Shown here: piece after piece, positions 55,301 to 63,974 of the stretch
Layout of the letters: each line of letters begins with the position of its first letter
Numbering within the stretch: position 1 is the first letter of the stretch
From: Chryseobacterium vrystaatense
GTDB taxonomy: Bacteria > Bacteroidota > Bacteroidia > Flavobacteriales > Weeksellaceae
Reading direction: 5' to 3'
NCBI RefSeq assembly: GCF_000737765.1
Contig: NZ_JPRI01000001.1
Location: 992,001-1,056,000 of the forward strand
DNA: 64,000 bases
The notes under the pieces: generated by a model
Told to the model about the DNA's origin: nothing
The model's input: only the letters and a program-made list of their open reading frames with translations
Database searches by the model: none
Made by a program: the position numbers and the translations under genes

Positions 55301-56434
55301 ATGAACAGCTTTAAAGAGGTTTTTGAGCACTACCAATGGGATGAAATAAAAGCAAGAATCGGAACAGTAACCCGTTCGGATGTTCTGAACAGCCTTCAGA
55401 AAAAACAGAAAAACATAAATGATTTTCTGAATCTCCTTTCCCCAGCTGCTGCACAGGAGCTTGAGCTGATGGCAAAAATGACCCGCCAGCTTACTCAGAA
55501 ACGTTTTGGAAAAACCATACAGCTCTACGCTCCGATGTACCTCAGCAATGAGTGTCAGAATATCTGTACCTATTGTGGCTTCAGTCTCGATAATGAGGTG
55601 AGAAGAAAGACACTTTCGGATACAGAAGTCATGATTGAAGCTTCCGTCCTGAAATCGATGGGGGTTAATCATATTCTTCTCGTAAGCGGAGAAGCGAATA
55701 AAACAGTTGGGATTTCTTACTTTCTGAATGCCGTTCGTATGCTGAGACCTCACTTTGCCAATATCTCGATTGAAGTGCAGCCTTTGTCAGAAGAAGAATA
55801 TGTGCAGCTGCATCAGGAAGGTGTTTATTCTGTTTTGGTGTATCAGGAAACCTATCATCAGGAGGTGTATAAAGAATACCATCCCAAAGGAAAAAAATCA
55901 AACTTTCATTTCCGTTTGGATACGCCCGACAGAGTAGGAAGGGCCGGAATCCATAAAATTGGACTTGGCGTTCTGCTTGGACTTGAAGACTGGCGTGTAG
56001 ACAGCTTCTTTAATGCTCTCCACATCGATTATCTGCAGAAACAATACTGGAAAAGCCGGTTTTCTGTTTCCTTTCCAAGACTCAGACCGGCAGAAGGAAT
56101 TATAGAACCCAACTTTATAATGGAAGATAAAGATCTGCTTCAGCTGATTTGTGCCTATAGGATCTGGAATGAAGATCTGGAAATCTCAATCTCTACAAGA
56201 GAAAATGAAAAATTCAGGGATAATATCATATCACTTGGAGCAACATCAATGAGCGCCGCTTCAAAAACAAATCCGGGAGGCTATGCTGTAGATGTTGAAT
56301 CTCTGGAACAGTTTGAAACCAGCGACGAACGAAGCATGGAGGAAGTAAAAAGAAGTATCAGAAAAGCCGGTTATGATCCGGTGATGAAAGACTGGGATTC
56401 AGCATACAGCGGATTTAATTACAGTGACAAATGA
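55301..56434 (+). CDS. thiH: 2-iminoacetate synthase ThiH
   Basis: A 377-residue radical SAM tyrosine lyase. The cluster motif CQNICTYCGF (C-x3-C-x2-C) follows APMYLSNE. It supplies dehydroglycine to ThiG under low oxygen; its presence instead of ThiO glycine oxidase suits an organism that also grows at low O2. It overlaps the next gene by four bases. Confidence 0.96.
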   Translation: MNSFKEVFEHYQWDEIKARIGTVTRSDVLNSLQKKQKNINDFLNLLSPAAAQELELMAKMTRQLTQKRFGKTIQLYAPMYLSNECQNICTYCGFSLDNEVRRKTLSDTEVMIEASVLKSMGVNHILLVSGEANKTVGISYFLNAVRMLRPHFANISIEVQPLSEEEYVQLHQEGVYSVLVYQETYHQEVYKEYHPKGKKSNFHFRLDTPDRVGRAGIHKIGLGVLLGLEDWRVDSFFNALHIDYLQKQYWKSRFSVSFPRLRPAEGIIEPNFIMEDKDLLQLICAYRIWNEDLEISISTRENEKFRDNIISLGATSMSAASKTNPGGYAVDVESLEQFETSDERSMEEVKRSIRKAGYDPVMKDWDSAYSGFNYSDK

Positions 56435-57141
56435 AAAGCGAAGATATTTTTGAAAGATACAGCAGACAGATATTCATTGATGAAATAGGCCTGGAAGGTC
56501 AGCGAAAAATAATGAATTCCAAAGTACTGGTCATTGGAGCAGGTGGTTTGGGAAGTCCCGTTATTCAATATCTCGCAGCAGCTGGCACAGGAAGTTTGGG
56601 AGTTGCTGATTTTGATGAGGTAGAACTTCACAACCTGAACCGCCAAACCATTCACTGTGAAAATACAGTTGGATTTTCTAAGATTAAAAGCGCAGAAGCC
56701 TTTGTCAATAACCTTAATCATCATGTGAAATTGATAGGAGTAAATACAAAAATTGACAGCTCGAATGCAGAAGAAATTCTTTCACAATACGACATTATTA
56801 TAGACGGATCAGATAATTTTACAGCCAGGTATTTGATTAATGATACCTGCGTAAAACTTGCAAAGCCTTTGGTGTATGGAAGTATATTGGGGTTTTCGGG
56901 ACAGATGGCTGTATTTAATTACAAAGGCAGCAGAAACTTAAGACACCTGTTTCCGGAACCGCCTTCTGATGAAGATATTCCGGACTGTGACAGTCTTGGA
57001 GTTTTGGGACCGTTGCCGGGAATAGTAGGGAGTATGATGGCCATGCAGACTTTGAAAATAATTACCGGGCTTCATATAATTCCTGATCAGCTTACGCTTA
57101 TTGATACTTTGCACTGGAGATTCCAGACTATAGATTTTTAA
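56431..57141 (+). CDS. thiF: HesA/MoeB/ThiF family adenylyltransferase (ThiF)
   Basis: A 236-residue E1-like enzyme. VLVIGAGGLGSPVIQYLAAAG is the nucleotide-binding loop (quoted in part), then ADFDEVELHNLNRQ (Arg finger), DGSDNFTARYLIND and VLGPLPGIVGSMMAMQTLKI. It adenylates the ThiS C-terminus. No clear pair of zinc-binding CxxC motifs is seen, and it lacks a rhodanese domain. Last gene of the thi operon. Confidence 0.93.
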   Translation: MKSEDIFERYSRQIFIDEIGLEGQRKIMNSKVLVIGAGGLGSPVIQYLAAAGTGSLGVADFDEVELHNLNRQTIHCENTVGFSKIKSAEAFVNNLNHHVKLIGVNTKIDSSNAEEILSQYDIIIDGSDNFTARYLINDTCVKLAKPLVYGSILGFSGQMAVFNYKGSRNLRHLFPEPPSDEDIPDCDSLGVLGPLPGIVGSMMAMQTLKIITGLHIIPDQLTLIDTLHWRFQTIDF

Positions 57142-57162
57142 ATTATATTGTTTTAAATAAAT

Positions 57163-57194
57163 GAGGCAACAAAATTACTTTGCTGCCTCGTTTT
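57163..57194 (+). terminator. Terminator of the thiamine operon
   Basis: Stem GAGGCAACAAA/TTTGCTGCCTC with one mismatch, then GTTTTATG. It may also serve the convergent receptor gene. Confidence 0.82.
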
Positions 57195-57210
57195 ATGATT
57201 GATGATAGAA

Positions 57211-59427
57211 CTATTGCCCTGGCTGCATTACACCGCCTGCGTCTTCTTTTTTTGTACTGTTTAAAATACTTGCATCTTCTTTTGCCAGTTTATTCTTTGT
57301 AGGAATTTTGTAGTTGATAGACAATCCGAAATTTCTTGTGTCATATTTGCTTCTCAACACCACAGCATCACCTGTTGGCGGGTTAGAACGCACCTGCATT
57401 ACCTGTCCGTTGAAGATATCATTAGCGAAAACAGAAAGAGTCAGCTTGTTGTTAAGGAATTTCTTCGTTAAAGTAATATCTACGTTATTGTTAAATGGCT
57501 TTTCTGCCGTAAAGTAGAAATAGCCGGCTTTTGGAGTAAGATAACTGTAATTGGCCGTCATTTTTATGCCTTTCGGAAGAATCAACTGAGTCATTACATT
57601 AAAAATCCAGAAACCTTTATTGTTGAGGTTGTCAATTTCATGCTTCTGATAACCAGCGTACAAATACATAAAGTTAATTTTGTCCGGATTGAAATCAAAC
57701 TTCATGATTTCACTGATCGGCTTGCTGAAAATCATAAATGGAACAGGTAATCCTACATTGAAGTTATGAATTTTCATACTCGAAATATTCACCTGCTGAT
57801 TATAAAGGTTTTTGCCATCCTTCATAATGATCTGTGCTACCTGGTCCTTTGCAGAACTTACACTGTATCCGATAAATGCATAATCAAAAGCAGATATCTT
57901 TACTTCGTAATTATCAAAGATTGTAGGCTGAAGATCCGGGTTACCATTGACTTGCGTGTTAGGCCCAGAGAACGTTACGTTATTCGGGTTCAGGGCAGAG
58001 ATGCTTGGTAAACTGATTTTTTTATTATAGTTTGCCGCAATATATACCTGATTCATCAGGTTATACTGTACACTGGCATTGGGGAAAATTTTAAACTTAT
58101 TGAACGTTTTCAGATCTTTTTGTACGATGATATTAGAACTGTCCTTTCTTGCTATTCCGGATATATCATAATTTTCAGCACGTGCTCCTAATGTGAAATC
58201 GAATTTTTTCAGTTTAGCCTGAAACTCAAGATAGGTAGAAGCAGTCTGTCTCTGATATTCAAGGTTTTTAAGTCCTTTACTTTCTGTCTCAAAATCCTGT
58301 CTTTCGTACAATCCGCCTGCACTTACTTTTCCACCGTCAAGAAGCTTAATAGGCTGTGAATAATCCACCTTCAAATTGGCGACTTTCATATCCGATTTAT
58401 TGTTAAGGATATCATTGGCACCGGGGTTATCGAATGGCTGGAGAGGATCTGTATAAAATCCTTTCTGGAAAAAATTATCCTGAACAAACTCGCTGTCAGA
58501 TTTTGTAAATCCAAACTGGAGATCCAGTTTTTGAGACTTGTCACTGAAACGTTTTTGATAGGTAACAACGGCTTCCTGACGTAGATTATTGGTTCGGGCA
58601 GCATCAAAAGCGTTAAAATCTGCTTCTCTGTATTTATCTTTTTCTTTATCAAAAATTACTGCCAGACCATTACTCAATGTGTAATTGTCATTATTATTAT
58701 GATAGATATCGTAGTTAAGCAATAATCTGTCATCGCCCAGATCAAAAGTCACTCCCGATTTGGCAAAATATCCGCGACCAATTCTATCTGTGTTGCTGTT
58801 CAGTAATACATCCTGCATCGTATTCAGCATGGTTTCGCGATAGTTTTGACCAACATTCAGCTGCCATCCGAATAGTTTATTTCTTGCATTCAGGTTCAGG
58901 GAGTTGGTTGTTCTGCTTCTGAATTTGTCATAGTTGGAAAAAGAATAATTCCCCGAGTAAGTAGCCGTTAAATATTTGTTAGCATTTTTATTGGTAATAA
59001 TATTCATGATTGCTCCTCCTGAAGTGGCTGGATATTCCGCACCCGGTTGGGTAATGACTTCTATTCTGTCAACCGAGTTGGCAGGCATTCCCTCAAGGAA
59101 AGAATTTAATTCATTGGAAGTAATATTTAAAGGTCTTCCGTTAAGATAGACATCCAGCATCTTTCCCTGGTACATCATTCCGGCAATATCCGTTGAAACC
59201 AGCCCCGGAAGTTTTTTAATACCTTCCAGAACATTACCATTATTAAGCTGTGGCTGTTCAGAAAAATCAAAAATTGTACGGTCTGCTTTCTGTTCAACGG
59301 CTTTTTTAGTTTTGGTGATAACTACACCTTCAATTTGCTTTTCTTTCTCCTGCCCACTGCTGCTTTTCTCCTGTGAATATGCGAAAAAAGACCCAAGCAG
59401 GGATAAAACTAATATAGTTTTTCTCAT
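57211..59427 (-). CDS. TonB-dependent-receptor-like outer-membrane barrel protein
   Basis: A 738-residue protein. The signal peptide (MRKTILVLSLLGSFFAYSQ) is followed by a plug domain (VLEGIKKLPGLVSTDIAGMMYQG ... YLNGRPLNITSNELNSFLEGMP ... VDRIEVITQPGAEYPATSGGAIMNIITN; shown in parts) and a long barrel of the OMP_b-brl_3 type. It lacks the N-terminal carboxypeptidase-like domain seen in many Bacteroidota receptors. It is convergent to the thiamine operon and carries no TPP element of its own, so the cargo is unknown. Confidence 0.87.
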   Translation of the reverse strand: MRKTILVLSLLGSFFAYSQEKSSSGQEKEKQIEGVVITKTKKAVEQKADRTIFDFSEQPQLNNGNVLEGIKKLPGLVSTDIAGMMYQGKMLDVYLNGRPLNITSNELNSFLEGMPANSVDRIEVITQPGAEYPATSGGAIMNIITNKNANKYLTATYSGNYSFSNYDKFRSRTTNSLNLNARNKLFGWQLNVGQNYRETMLNTMQDVLLNSNTDRIGRGYFAKSGVTFDLGDDRLLLNYDIYHNNNDNYTLSNGLAVIFDKEKDKYREADFNAFDAARTNNLRQEAVVTYQKRFSDKSQKLDLQFGFTKSDSEFVQDNFFQKGFYTDPLQPFDNPGANDILNNKSDMKVANLKVDYSQPIKLLDGGKVSAGGLYERQDFETESKGLKNLEYQRQTASTYLEFQAKLKKFDFTLGARAENYDISGIARKDSSNIIVQKDLKTFNKFKIFPNASVQYNLMNQVYIAANYNKKISLPSISALNPNNVTFSGPNTQVNGNPDLQPTIFDNYEVKISAFDYAFIGYSVSSAKDQVAQIIMKDGKNLYNQQVNISSMKIHNFNVGLPVPFMIFSKPISEIMKFDFNPDKINFMYLYAGYQKHEIDNLNNKGFWIFNVMTQLILPKGIKMTANYSYLTPKAGYFYFTAEKPFNNNVDITLTKKFLNNKLTLSVFANDIFNGQVMQVRSNPPTGDAVVLRSKYDTRNFGLSINYKIPTKNKLAKEDASILNSTKKEDAGGVMQPGQ

Positions 59428-59538
59428 AATGTTTTTTTACTACTATCCAGTTAGACGTAAAAAAAAGGAATTTGTTACGCTAAAATTTGCGAAAAGTTAA
59501 ATTTTTATGCAATTATTTTTTTTATTCCGAAATAATTA

Positions 59539-59546
59539 TATCTTTG
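59539..59546 (+). promoter_or_regulatory. -7 box before the S-box-like element
   Basis: TATCTTTG matches TAnnTTTG. Initiation near 59551-59553 would place the RNA element at the 5' end of the transcript. No clear -33 TTTG. Confidence 0.5.
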
Positions 59547-59552
59547 CCAGGT

Positions 59553-59620
59553 AATTATCAAGAATCTCATAGATGGGATAGCAACCTGCAAAAACAAGCA
59601 AGGTGCTAAAATAGATAAGC
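59553..59620 (+). ncRNA. Compact S-box (SAM-I)-like riboswitch candidate
   Basis: A 68-base three-way junction. P1 is TTATC (59555-59559) with GATAA (59614-59618). A first hairpin with a 6-bp stem and TAGA loop spans 59564-59579. A second, GCAACCTGC...GCAAGGTGC, spans 59581-59606. The motifs TTATCAAGA, GCAACC, AAGGTGCTAA and GATAAG occur in that order in SAM-I riboswitches, but the GAGGGA internal loop, the kink-turn part of P2 and the P4 stem are missing. It may be a degenerate or miniature S-box or a different ligand class. It precedes a TonB receptor. Confidence 0.5.
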
Positions 59621-59863
59621 CGGTACATCCGGAAAAAATGTTTATTCTCTATTTTCTCCCCATCTTGACATTTTTGTTTTAAAAAATAAAATCAATGTTT
59701 AAAGACAGGGGAAATTACATTTCCAATTTAAATTTTCGTTTCTCAGATCATGAAGTGCTTCTTCATTATTCTGACCTCTTTTCATGCCACTTCTACATGC
59801 GCATGTGTTGTTGTTTCTAGACCTTTTTAAAAAATAATATCTCCATTTTGGCTTTTCATGATA

Positions 59864-59880
59864 ACCTTAAATTAAGGTTA
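59864..59880. repeat. Inverted repeat before the receptor start
   Basis: AACCTTAA and TTAAGGTT pair as an 8-bp stem around one base. It lies 55 bases upstream of the ATG and could be an operator or a leader hairpin. Confidence 0.4.
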
Positions 59881-59934
59881 GAGGAATACTATTGCCAAAA
59901 AACAAATAATCAATCAACAAAAAACAGAAAACAC

Positions 59935-62673
59935 ATGCGTAGTTTCGAAAAAAAAACAATCATAGCTTCAGCAGCATTTATTTCAGCATTTTACTTTGGA
60001 CAGACGGATTCAGCAGCATCAAAAAAGATTGATGATGTGGTCATTCTTGGATCAAGAGGGTCCGGCAGATCCCTTACAGATACTCCGGTTCCTGTAGATA
60101 TCATTAATATCTCAAAGATCCTAAGGCAAAGTCCTGTCAATAATATAAGCCAGGCACTCAACTATGTGGTGCCGTCATTTTCTTCCACCTCACACACCGT
60201 CAATGACGGAACTGACTTTGTGGATCCTGCTCTTCTCAGAGGACTTGGCCCGGATCAGGTCTTAGTCTTACTTAATGGAAAAAGAAGATATCAGTCTTCT
60301 CTGATCAATGTGACGCTGACACCGGGAAGAGGTTCAGTAGGAACAGATCTTAATGCAATTCCGGCTTTTGCCTTGGATAAAATAGAGGTATTACGTGACG
60401 GGGCTTCAGCTCAGTATGGTTCCGATGCCATTGCAGGGGTCGTTAATTTAGGACTTAAAAGAAGGCTTGGACTTTCCGGGCAGGTATTTTTGGGAGGATA
60501 TGCTTCTGCCGTTACCAATAATTTTTCCGGTGGAATAGACGGACAGACCATTTCTGCAGATCTTAACTATGGAGCGAAGATCGGTGAAAAAGGCTTCATT
60601 AATGTAACGGGATCTGTACAGTACAGAGATCCCTATTCAAGAGCTGGCGTGCGTCAGGGCGATATTTTCAATGCCTATAATGCAATTAATTACAGAGCAT
60701 TGCAGGATGGAGTCAATATCGATGGATTATATAAGAATATTACCAACACAGCAAATAGCCAGCAAATCATCAATACAGTCAAACAGTATGCATCACAGGT
60801 TGATTATTTTTCACCTCTTTTGCAATCACAGATTTCCGGTGCCGGGAGCATTACAGAGTTACAGGGAATATTAGGTAAAGATGTTACTGATCAGGAACTG
60901 AAGTACAGAGGTTTGGACCGAAAAGACTTCAGCTTAAGGGCGGGGCAGTCCAAGCTGCAGTCGGGACAGCTTTTTTTTAATTCCGAAATTCCGGTCAGTG
61001 AAGACTGGAAAGTGTATTCCTTTGGCGGTTATAGCTATCGTTTGGGAAATGCTGGTGGATTCTACCGTCTTCCTAATACAGAAAGAAATATCAATGCAGT
61101 AACTCCCAACGGATACCTGCCGCAAATCGAAGCCAATGTGAACGATTATTCGCTGGCAGGGGGCATCAAAGGTAAATGGAACGGCTGGAATGTAGATTTC
61201 AGTAATACGTTTGGGAAGAATGCTTTCAATTTTGGAGTAGTCAATACCTTCAATGCATCTTTGGGTGACAGTTCACCAAGAACCTTTAAAGCAGGAGGAT
61301 CTGAGTTTTTGCAAAATACGGTTAATCTAGATTTTTCCAAAAAATATGATGTTTTACATGGCCTGAATCTGGCTTTTGGAGGAGAATACCGCCATGAAAA
61401 TTATAAGGTGAATGCGGGAAATGAAAACTCCTACGTTTCCTATGATATTTATGGGCGTGTTGTAACAGCAGCCACTCCTGATAATGAGTTGGTCACTGAT
61501 TTTTTTGGTAAAAACAGACCTGCCGGATCACAGGTATTTCCTGGATTCAGTCCCGATAATGCCGTTTCAGGAAGTAGAAACAGTATTGCCGCTTATGCAG
61601 ATGTTGAGATCGAACCAACCGACTGGTGGCTGGTAGAAGGGGCCGTTCGGTTCGAAAATTATTCAGACTTTGGATCTACCTTTAATTACAAATTGGCAAC
61701 CAATGTAAAACTGGCTAAGAACTTTAACTGGAGAGGAGCTGTGTCCACAGGGTTCAGGGCTCCTTCTCTTGCACAGATCTATTACAGCTCTACATCTACA
61801 CTGATCCAACAGGGGCAAACGACACAGGTAGGTACTTTTCGAAATAATTCCGAAGCGGCTCAGGCTTTGGGAATTCCAAAATTAAAACAGGAAACGTCAC
61901 AATCATACAGCACGGGAATCACCTGGAAAATTCCTGCTTTAAGCCTTGTATTTACAGCAGATGCTTATCTGATAAAGATTAAGGATAGAGTCGTTCTGAC
62001 GGATTTGTTTTTCCGTCCGGACAAAATTAGTAGTCCAGATGATCAGGTACTGCAGAATGCTTTTGATATTGCAAGAGCGAGTGCTGCAAATTTCTTTGCC
62101 AATGCGGTTGACTCACAGACCAAAGGATTGGATATTACCGTTTCTCAAAATACCCGTATTTCGGAAAGAATCTCTTTGGAAAATAATTTTGGACTTAATC
62201 TTAATCAGACCAAAAGAGTAGGAGATATTCACGCCTCTCCCAAGCTGGTAAGCCAAATCAACAATTATTTTTCTGAGCCGAACAGAGTGTATTTTGAAGA
62301 AGCTGTCCCCCGCATAAAAGCCACTCTTGCCAATACGGTAAAATTTTCAGCGCTGACCGTCTCTCTTAGAAATTCCTATTTTGGAAAAGTGACAGACGCA
62401 GATGTTCTGGATGCAAATTTTGACGGAGTAACCGGAAGCAGAGAACATTTTGTTTTAAATGACCGTATTATTACAGACCTTTCTGTAGGTTATGATTTCA
62501 ATAAGAATATTTCGGCTACCATTGGAAGTAATAATATATTGAATATTCTGCCTTCCAAAAATCCAAATATAAGCTCTTTGACTGCTGATAACCAGTTTGT
62601 ATATTCCAGACAAGTTTCGCAATATGGAATTGGTGGACGCTTCCTCTTCGCAAGAGTGGAATTTAAGTTTTAA
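59935..62673 (+). CDS. TonB-dependent receptor
   Basis: A 912-residue outer-membrane receptor. A signal peptide (IIASAAFISAFYFGQ) is followed by an N-terminal plug domain (SLTDTPVPVDIINISKI; ALLRGLGPDQVLVLLNGKRR; IEVLRDGASAQYGSDAIAGVVN) and a 22-strand barrel ending in FLFARVEFKF. An in-frame ATG 29 codons upstream gives a polar extension before the signal, so ATG 59935 is preferred. The riboswitch-like element upstream suggests that uptake is tied to a metabolite such as SAM or methionine. The cargo is unknown. Confidence 0.93.
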   Translation: MRSFEKKTIIASAAFISAFYFGQTDSAASKKIDDVVILGSRGSGRSLTDTPVPVDIINISKILRQSPVNNISQALNYVVPSFSSTSHTVNDGTDFVDPALLRGLGPDQVLVLLNGKRRYQSSLINVTLTPGRGSVGTDLNAIPAFALDKIEVLRDGASAQYGSDAIAGVVNLGLKRRLGLSGQVFLGGYASAVTNNFSGGIDGQTISADLNYGAKIGEKGFINVTGSVQYRDPYSRAGVRQGDIFNAYNAINYRALQDGVNIDGLYKNITNTANSQQIINTVKQYASQVDYFSPLLQSQISGAGSITELQGILGKDVTDQELKYRGLDRKDFSLRAGQSKLQSGQLFFNSEIPVSEDWKVYSFGGYSYRLGNAGGFYRLPNTERNINAVTPNGYLPQIEANVNDYSLAGGIKGKWNGWNVDFSNTFGKNAFNFGVVNTFNASLGDSSPRTFKAGGSEFLQNTVNLDFSKKYDVLHGLNLAFGGEYRHENYKVNAGNENSYVSYDIYGRVVTAATPDNELVTDFFGKNRPAGSQVFPGFSPDNAVSGSRNSIAAYADVEIEPTDWWLVEGAVRFENYSDFGSTFNYKLATNVKLAKNFNWRGAVSTGFRAPSLAQIYYSSTSTLIQQGQTTQVGTFRNNSEAAQALGIPKLKQETSQSYSTGITWKIPALSLVFTADAYLIKIKDRVVLTDLFFRPDKISSPDDQVLQNAFDIARASAANFFANAVDSQTKGLDITVSQNTRISERISLENNFGLNLNQTKRVGDIHASPKLVSQINNYFSEPNRVYFEEAVPRIKATLANTVKFSALTVSLRNSYFGKVTDADVLDANFDGVTGSREHFVLNDRIITDLSVGYDFNKNISATIGSNNILNILPSKNPNISSLTADNQFVYSRQVSQYGIGGRFLFARVEFKF

Positions 62674-62691
62674 AAGAAGTAAATAAAAAAC

Positions 62692-62720
62692 AAAAAACAG
62701 AGACCCGTTCTCTGTTTTTT
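62692..62720 (+). terminator. Terminator of the TonB receptor gene
   Basis: Stem AAACAGAGA/TCTCTGTTT (62695-62703 and 62709-62717), loop CCCGT, then T-run. Confidence 0.88.
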
Positions 62721-62739
62721 TGTTTTAATCTAAAGCAGA

Positions 62740-63276
62740 CTATTGTACTCTTTCTTTTTCCTCGAAATTAATATTTTTCTTATTGATTTTCTTCTTACCA
62801 CTTCCAAAGGTATAATTGACACTTAAACGGAAACTTCTACCATCCCAATAGTTATCCATATGTTGGCTGTTATCTGCAAAATATAGATCTCCACGGTATC
62901 TCTGCGCAAACACATTTGTAACTGTTGCATTGATCTGAAGCTTCTTTTCCATGAGTGAGACCTTTAATCCGGAAGTCAGCTCCGGGAACGCATGAAAATA
63001 AGAGTTTACATTTTTGTAGGCCAGACTATGACTGTAATTCAGGAAAAATACAAGCGTCTTGTTTTTGTTTAAAGTAAAAGTATTGTTGATGGAATAGCTG
63101 AACGCACTGCCTTTCTGCGTTTCTGCCTGAATATTGAATACAGATGAATTTTGAAGTGAAGCATTCATCGAGATGCTGGTTTCCCAAAACTTGAAGAAGG
63201 TATCGGTATAAGAAGCATTGAGACCCCAGAAATTATTGTTATAATAGTTGATGGTATGAAGAAAATCCATACTCAT
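62740..63276 (-). pseudogene. C-terminal fragment of an OM beta-barrel receptor
   Basis: A 178-residue open stretch with no signal peptide or plug. It matches the end of the OMP_b-brl_3-type barrels (the protein at 57211 shows the family pattern): strands such as ETSISMNASLQNSSVF and YSINNTFTLNKNKTLVFFLN, the late motif LKVSLMEKKLQINATVTNVF, and a final SFRLSVNYTFGSGKK. Reading frame continues a few codons upstream (KGFQKN) before a stop. The expected preceding barrel region is found head-to-head on the opposite strand at about 63262-63393, so the gene is broken by an inversion or similar event. Confidence 0.75.
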
Positions 63277-63393
63277 ATTCTTCTGGAAACCCTTTATTAA
63301 CGCCAGCCTATATCAACAACTGGCAGTTGGGATATACTTTTAACAGTAAATTCTCAACCAGTGTTTATTATCTAAGAATGAAAAATACATTCG
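63262..63393 (+). pseudogene. Internal fragment of an OM beta-barrel receptor
   Basis: On the plus strand the frame reads SSGNPLLTPAYINNWQLGYT followed by FNSKFSTSVYYLRMKNTFGQ. The GNP-L-P-x-x-x-N-x-x-LGY pattern is the hallmark of the mid-to-late barrel of OMP_b-brl_3 receptors, the part that normally precedes the fragment encoded at 62740-63276 on the minus strand. It has no start region of its own and runs in frame into the response-regulator remnant. Confidence 0.65.
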
Positions 63394-63935
63394 GGCAGCT
63401 TTCTTTCATAGACGTACTGTCTCAGGTTTCTGAACTTACGGGAATCAATTTTATGAAAATTGTTGGTGAAAAGAAAAAGTATATTCTCACGACAGCCTAT
63501 TCGGAGTATGCACTGGAAGGTTACGAGCATAATATTATTGATTATCTTTTGAAGCCCGTTTCTTTTGAACGTTTTTACAAAAGTGCGCTGAAGGCTCAGG
63601 AACGTTTCCCGTCTTCAGAAGACAGTATCGACTCTTATTTTTTCGTAAAATCTTCAGGGCAACAGCATAAGATCAATTTCAATGATATTCTTTATGTTGA
63701 AAGTATCAAAGATTACGTGAATATCAGAACTTCAAATGAAGAATATATTGTGCTCGATACACTTAAATCTTTGGGAAATCAGCTTTCTGACAAATTTGTC
63801 CGGGTTCATAAATCCTTCATAGTTAATCTGGATAAGACCAAAAATATTGGCATAAAGAGAATTATTCTGCTTTCTGAACAGGAAATTCCAATCGGCGAAA
63901 GCTACCGAAGTAATCTTCTGAACAAAATCAAATAA
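63327..63935 (+). CDS. Chimeric, N-terminally truncated LytTR response regulator
   Basis: A 202-residue frame. Its first about 22 residues come from an OM barrel fragment. From about residue 26 (FIDV) it is the second half of a receiver domain (ELTGINFMKIVGEKKKYILT; TTAYSEYALEGYEHNIIDYLLKPVSFERF, in parts) followed by a complete LytTR DNA-binding domain (about 105-202; FFVKSSGQQHKINFNDILYV; VRVHKSFIVNL; ESYRSNLLNKIK). About 50 N-terminal receiver residues, including the acidic pair, are missing; the phosphoacceptor Asp may survive in FIDV. It is probably a rearrangement product; DNA binding might persist if expressed. Confidence 0.75.
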   Translation: MGYTFNSKFSTSVYYLRMKNTFGQLSFIDVLSQVSELTGINFMKIVGEKKKYILTTAYSEYALEGYEHNIIDYLLKPVSFERFYKSALKAQERFPSSEDSIDSYFFVKSSGQQHKINFNDILYVESIKDYVNIRTSNEEYIVLDTLKSLGNQLSDKFVRVHKSFIVNLDKTKNIGIKRIILLSEQEIPIGESYRSNLLNKIK

Positions 63936-63944
63936 AGTAAAATG

Positions 63945-63974
63945 AAAAGCGGCTTCCTTGGAAGCCGCTTTTCT
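63945..63974 (+). terminator. Terminator after the LytTR remnant
   Basis: Stem AAAAGCGGCTTCC/GGAAGCCGCTTTT, followed by CTATG; symmetric enough to act in both directions. Confidence 0.82.

Larger units (their letters stand above)
59428..59934. other. 507-base intergenic region with an RNA element and long leader
   Basis: It contains the -7 box at 59539, the compact S-box-like RNA at 59553-59620, a CCGG/CCGG hairpin at about 59620-59632, an AT-rich hairpin at about 59668-59699, and an inverted repeat AACCTTAA/TTAAGGTT at 59864-59880. No convincing ORF. The leader before the receptor ATG would be about 385 bases. Confidence 0.55.

Noticed and set aside
57211..59427. Thiamine-specific receptor, because it lies next to the thi operon
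   Set aside because: It is convergent, has its own region and carries no TPP riboswitch, so adjacency alone is not evidence.
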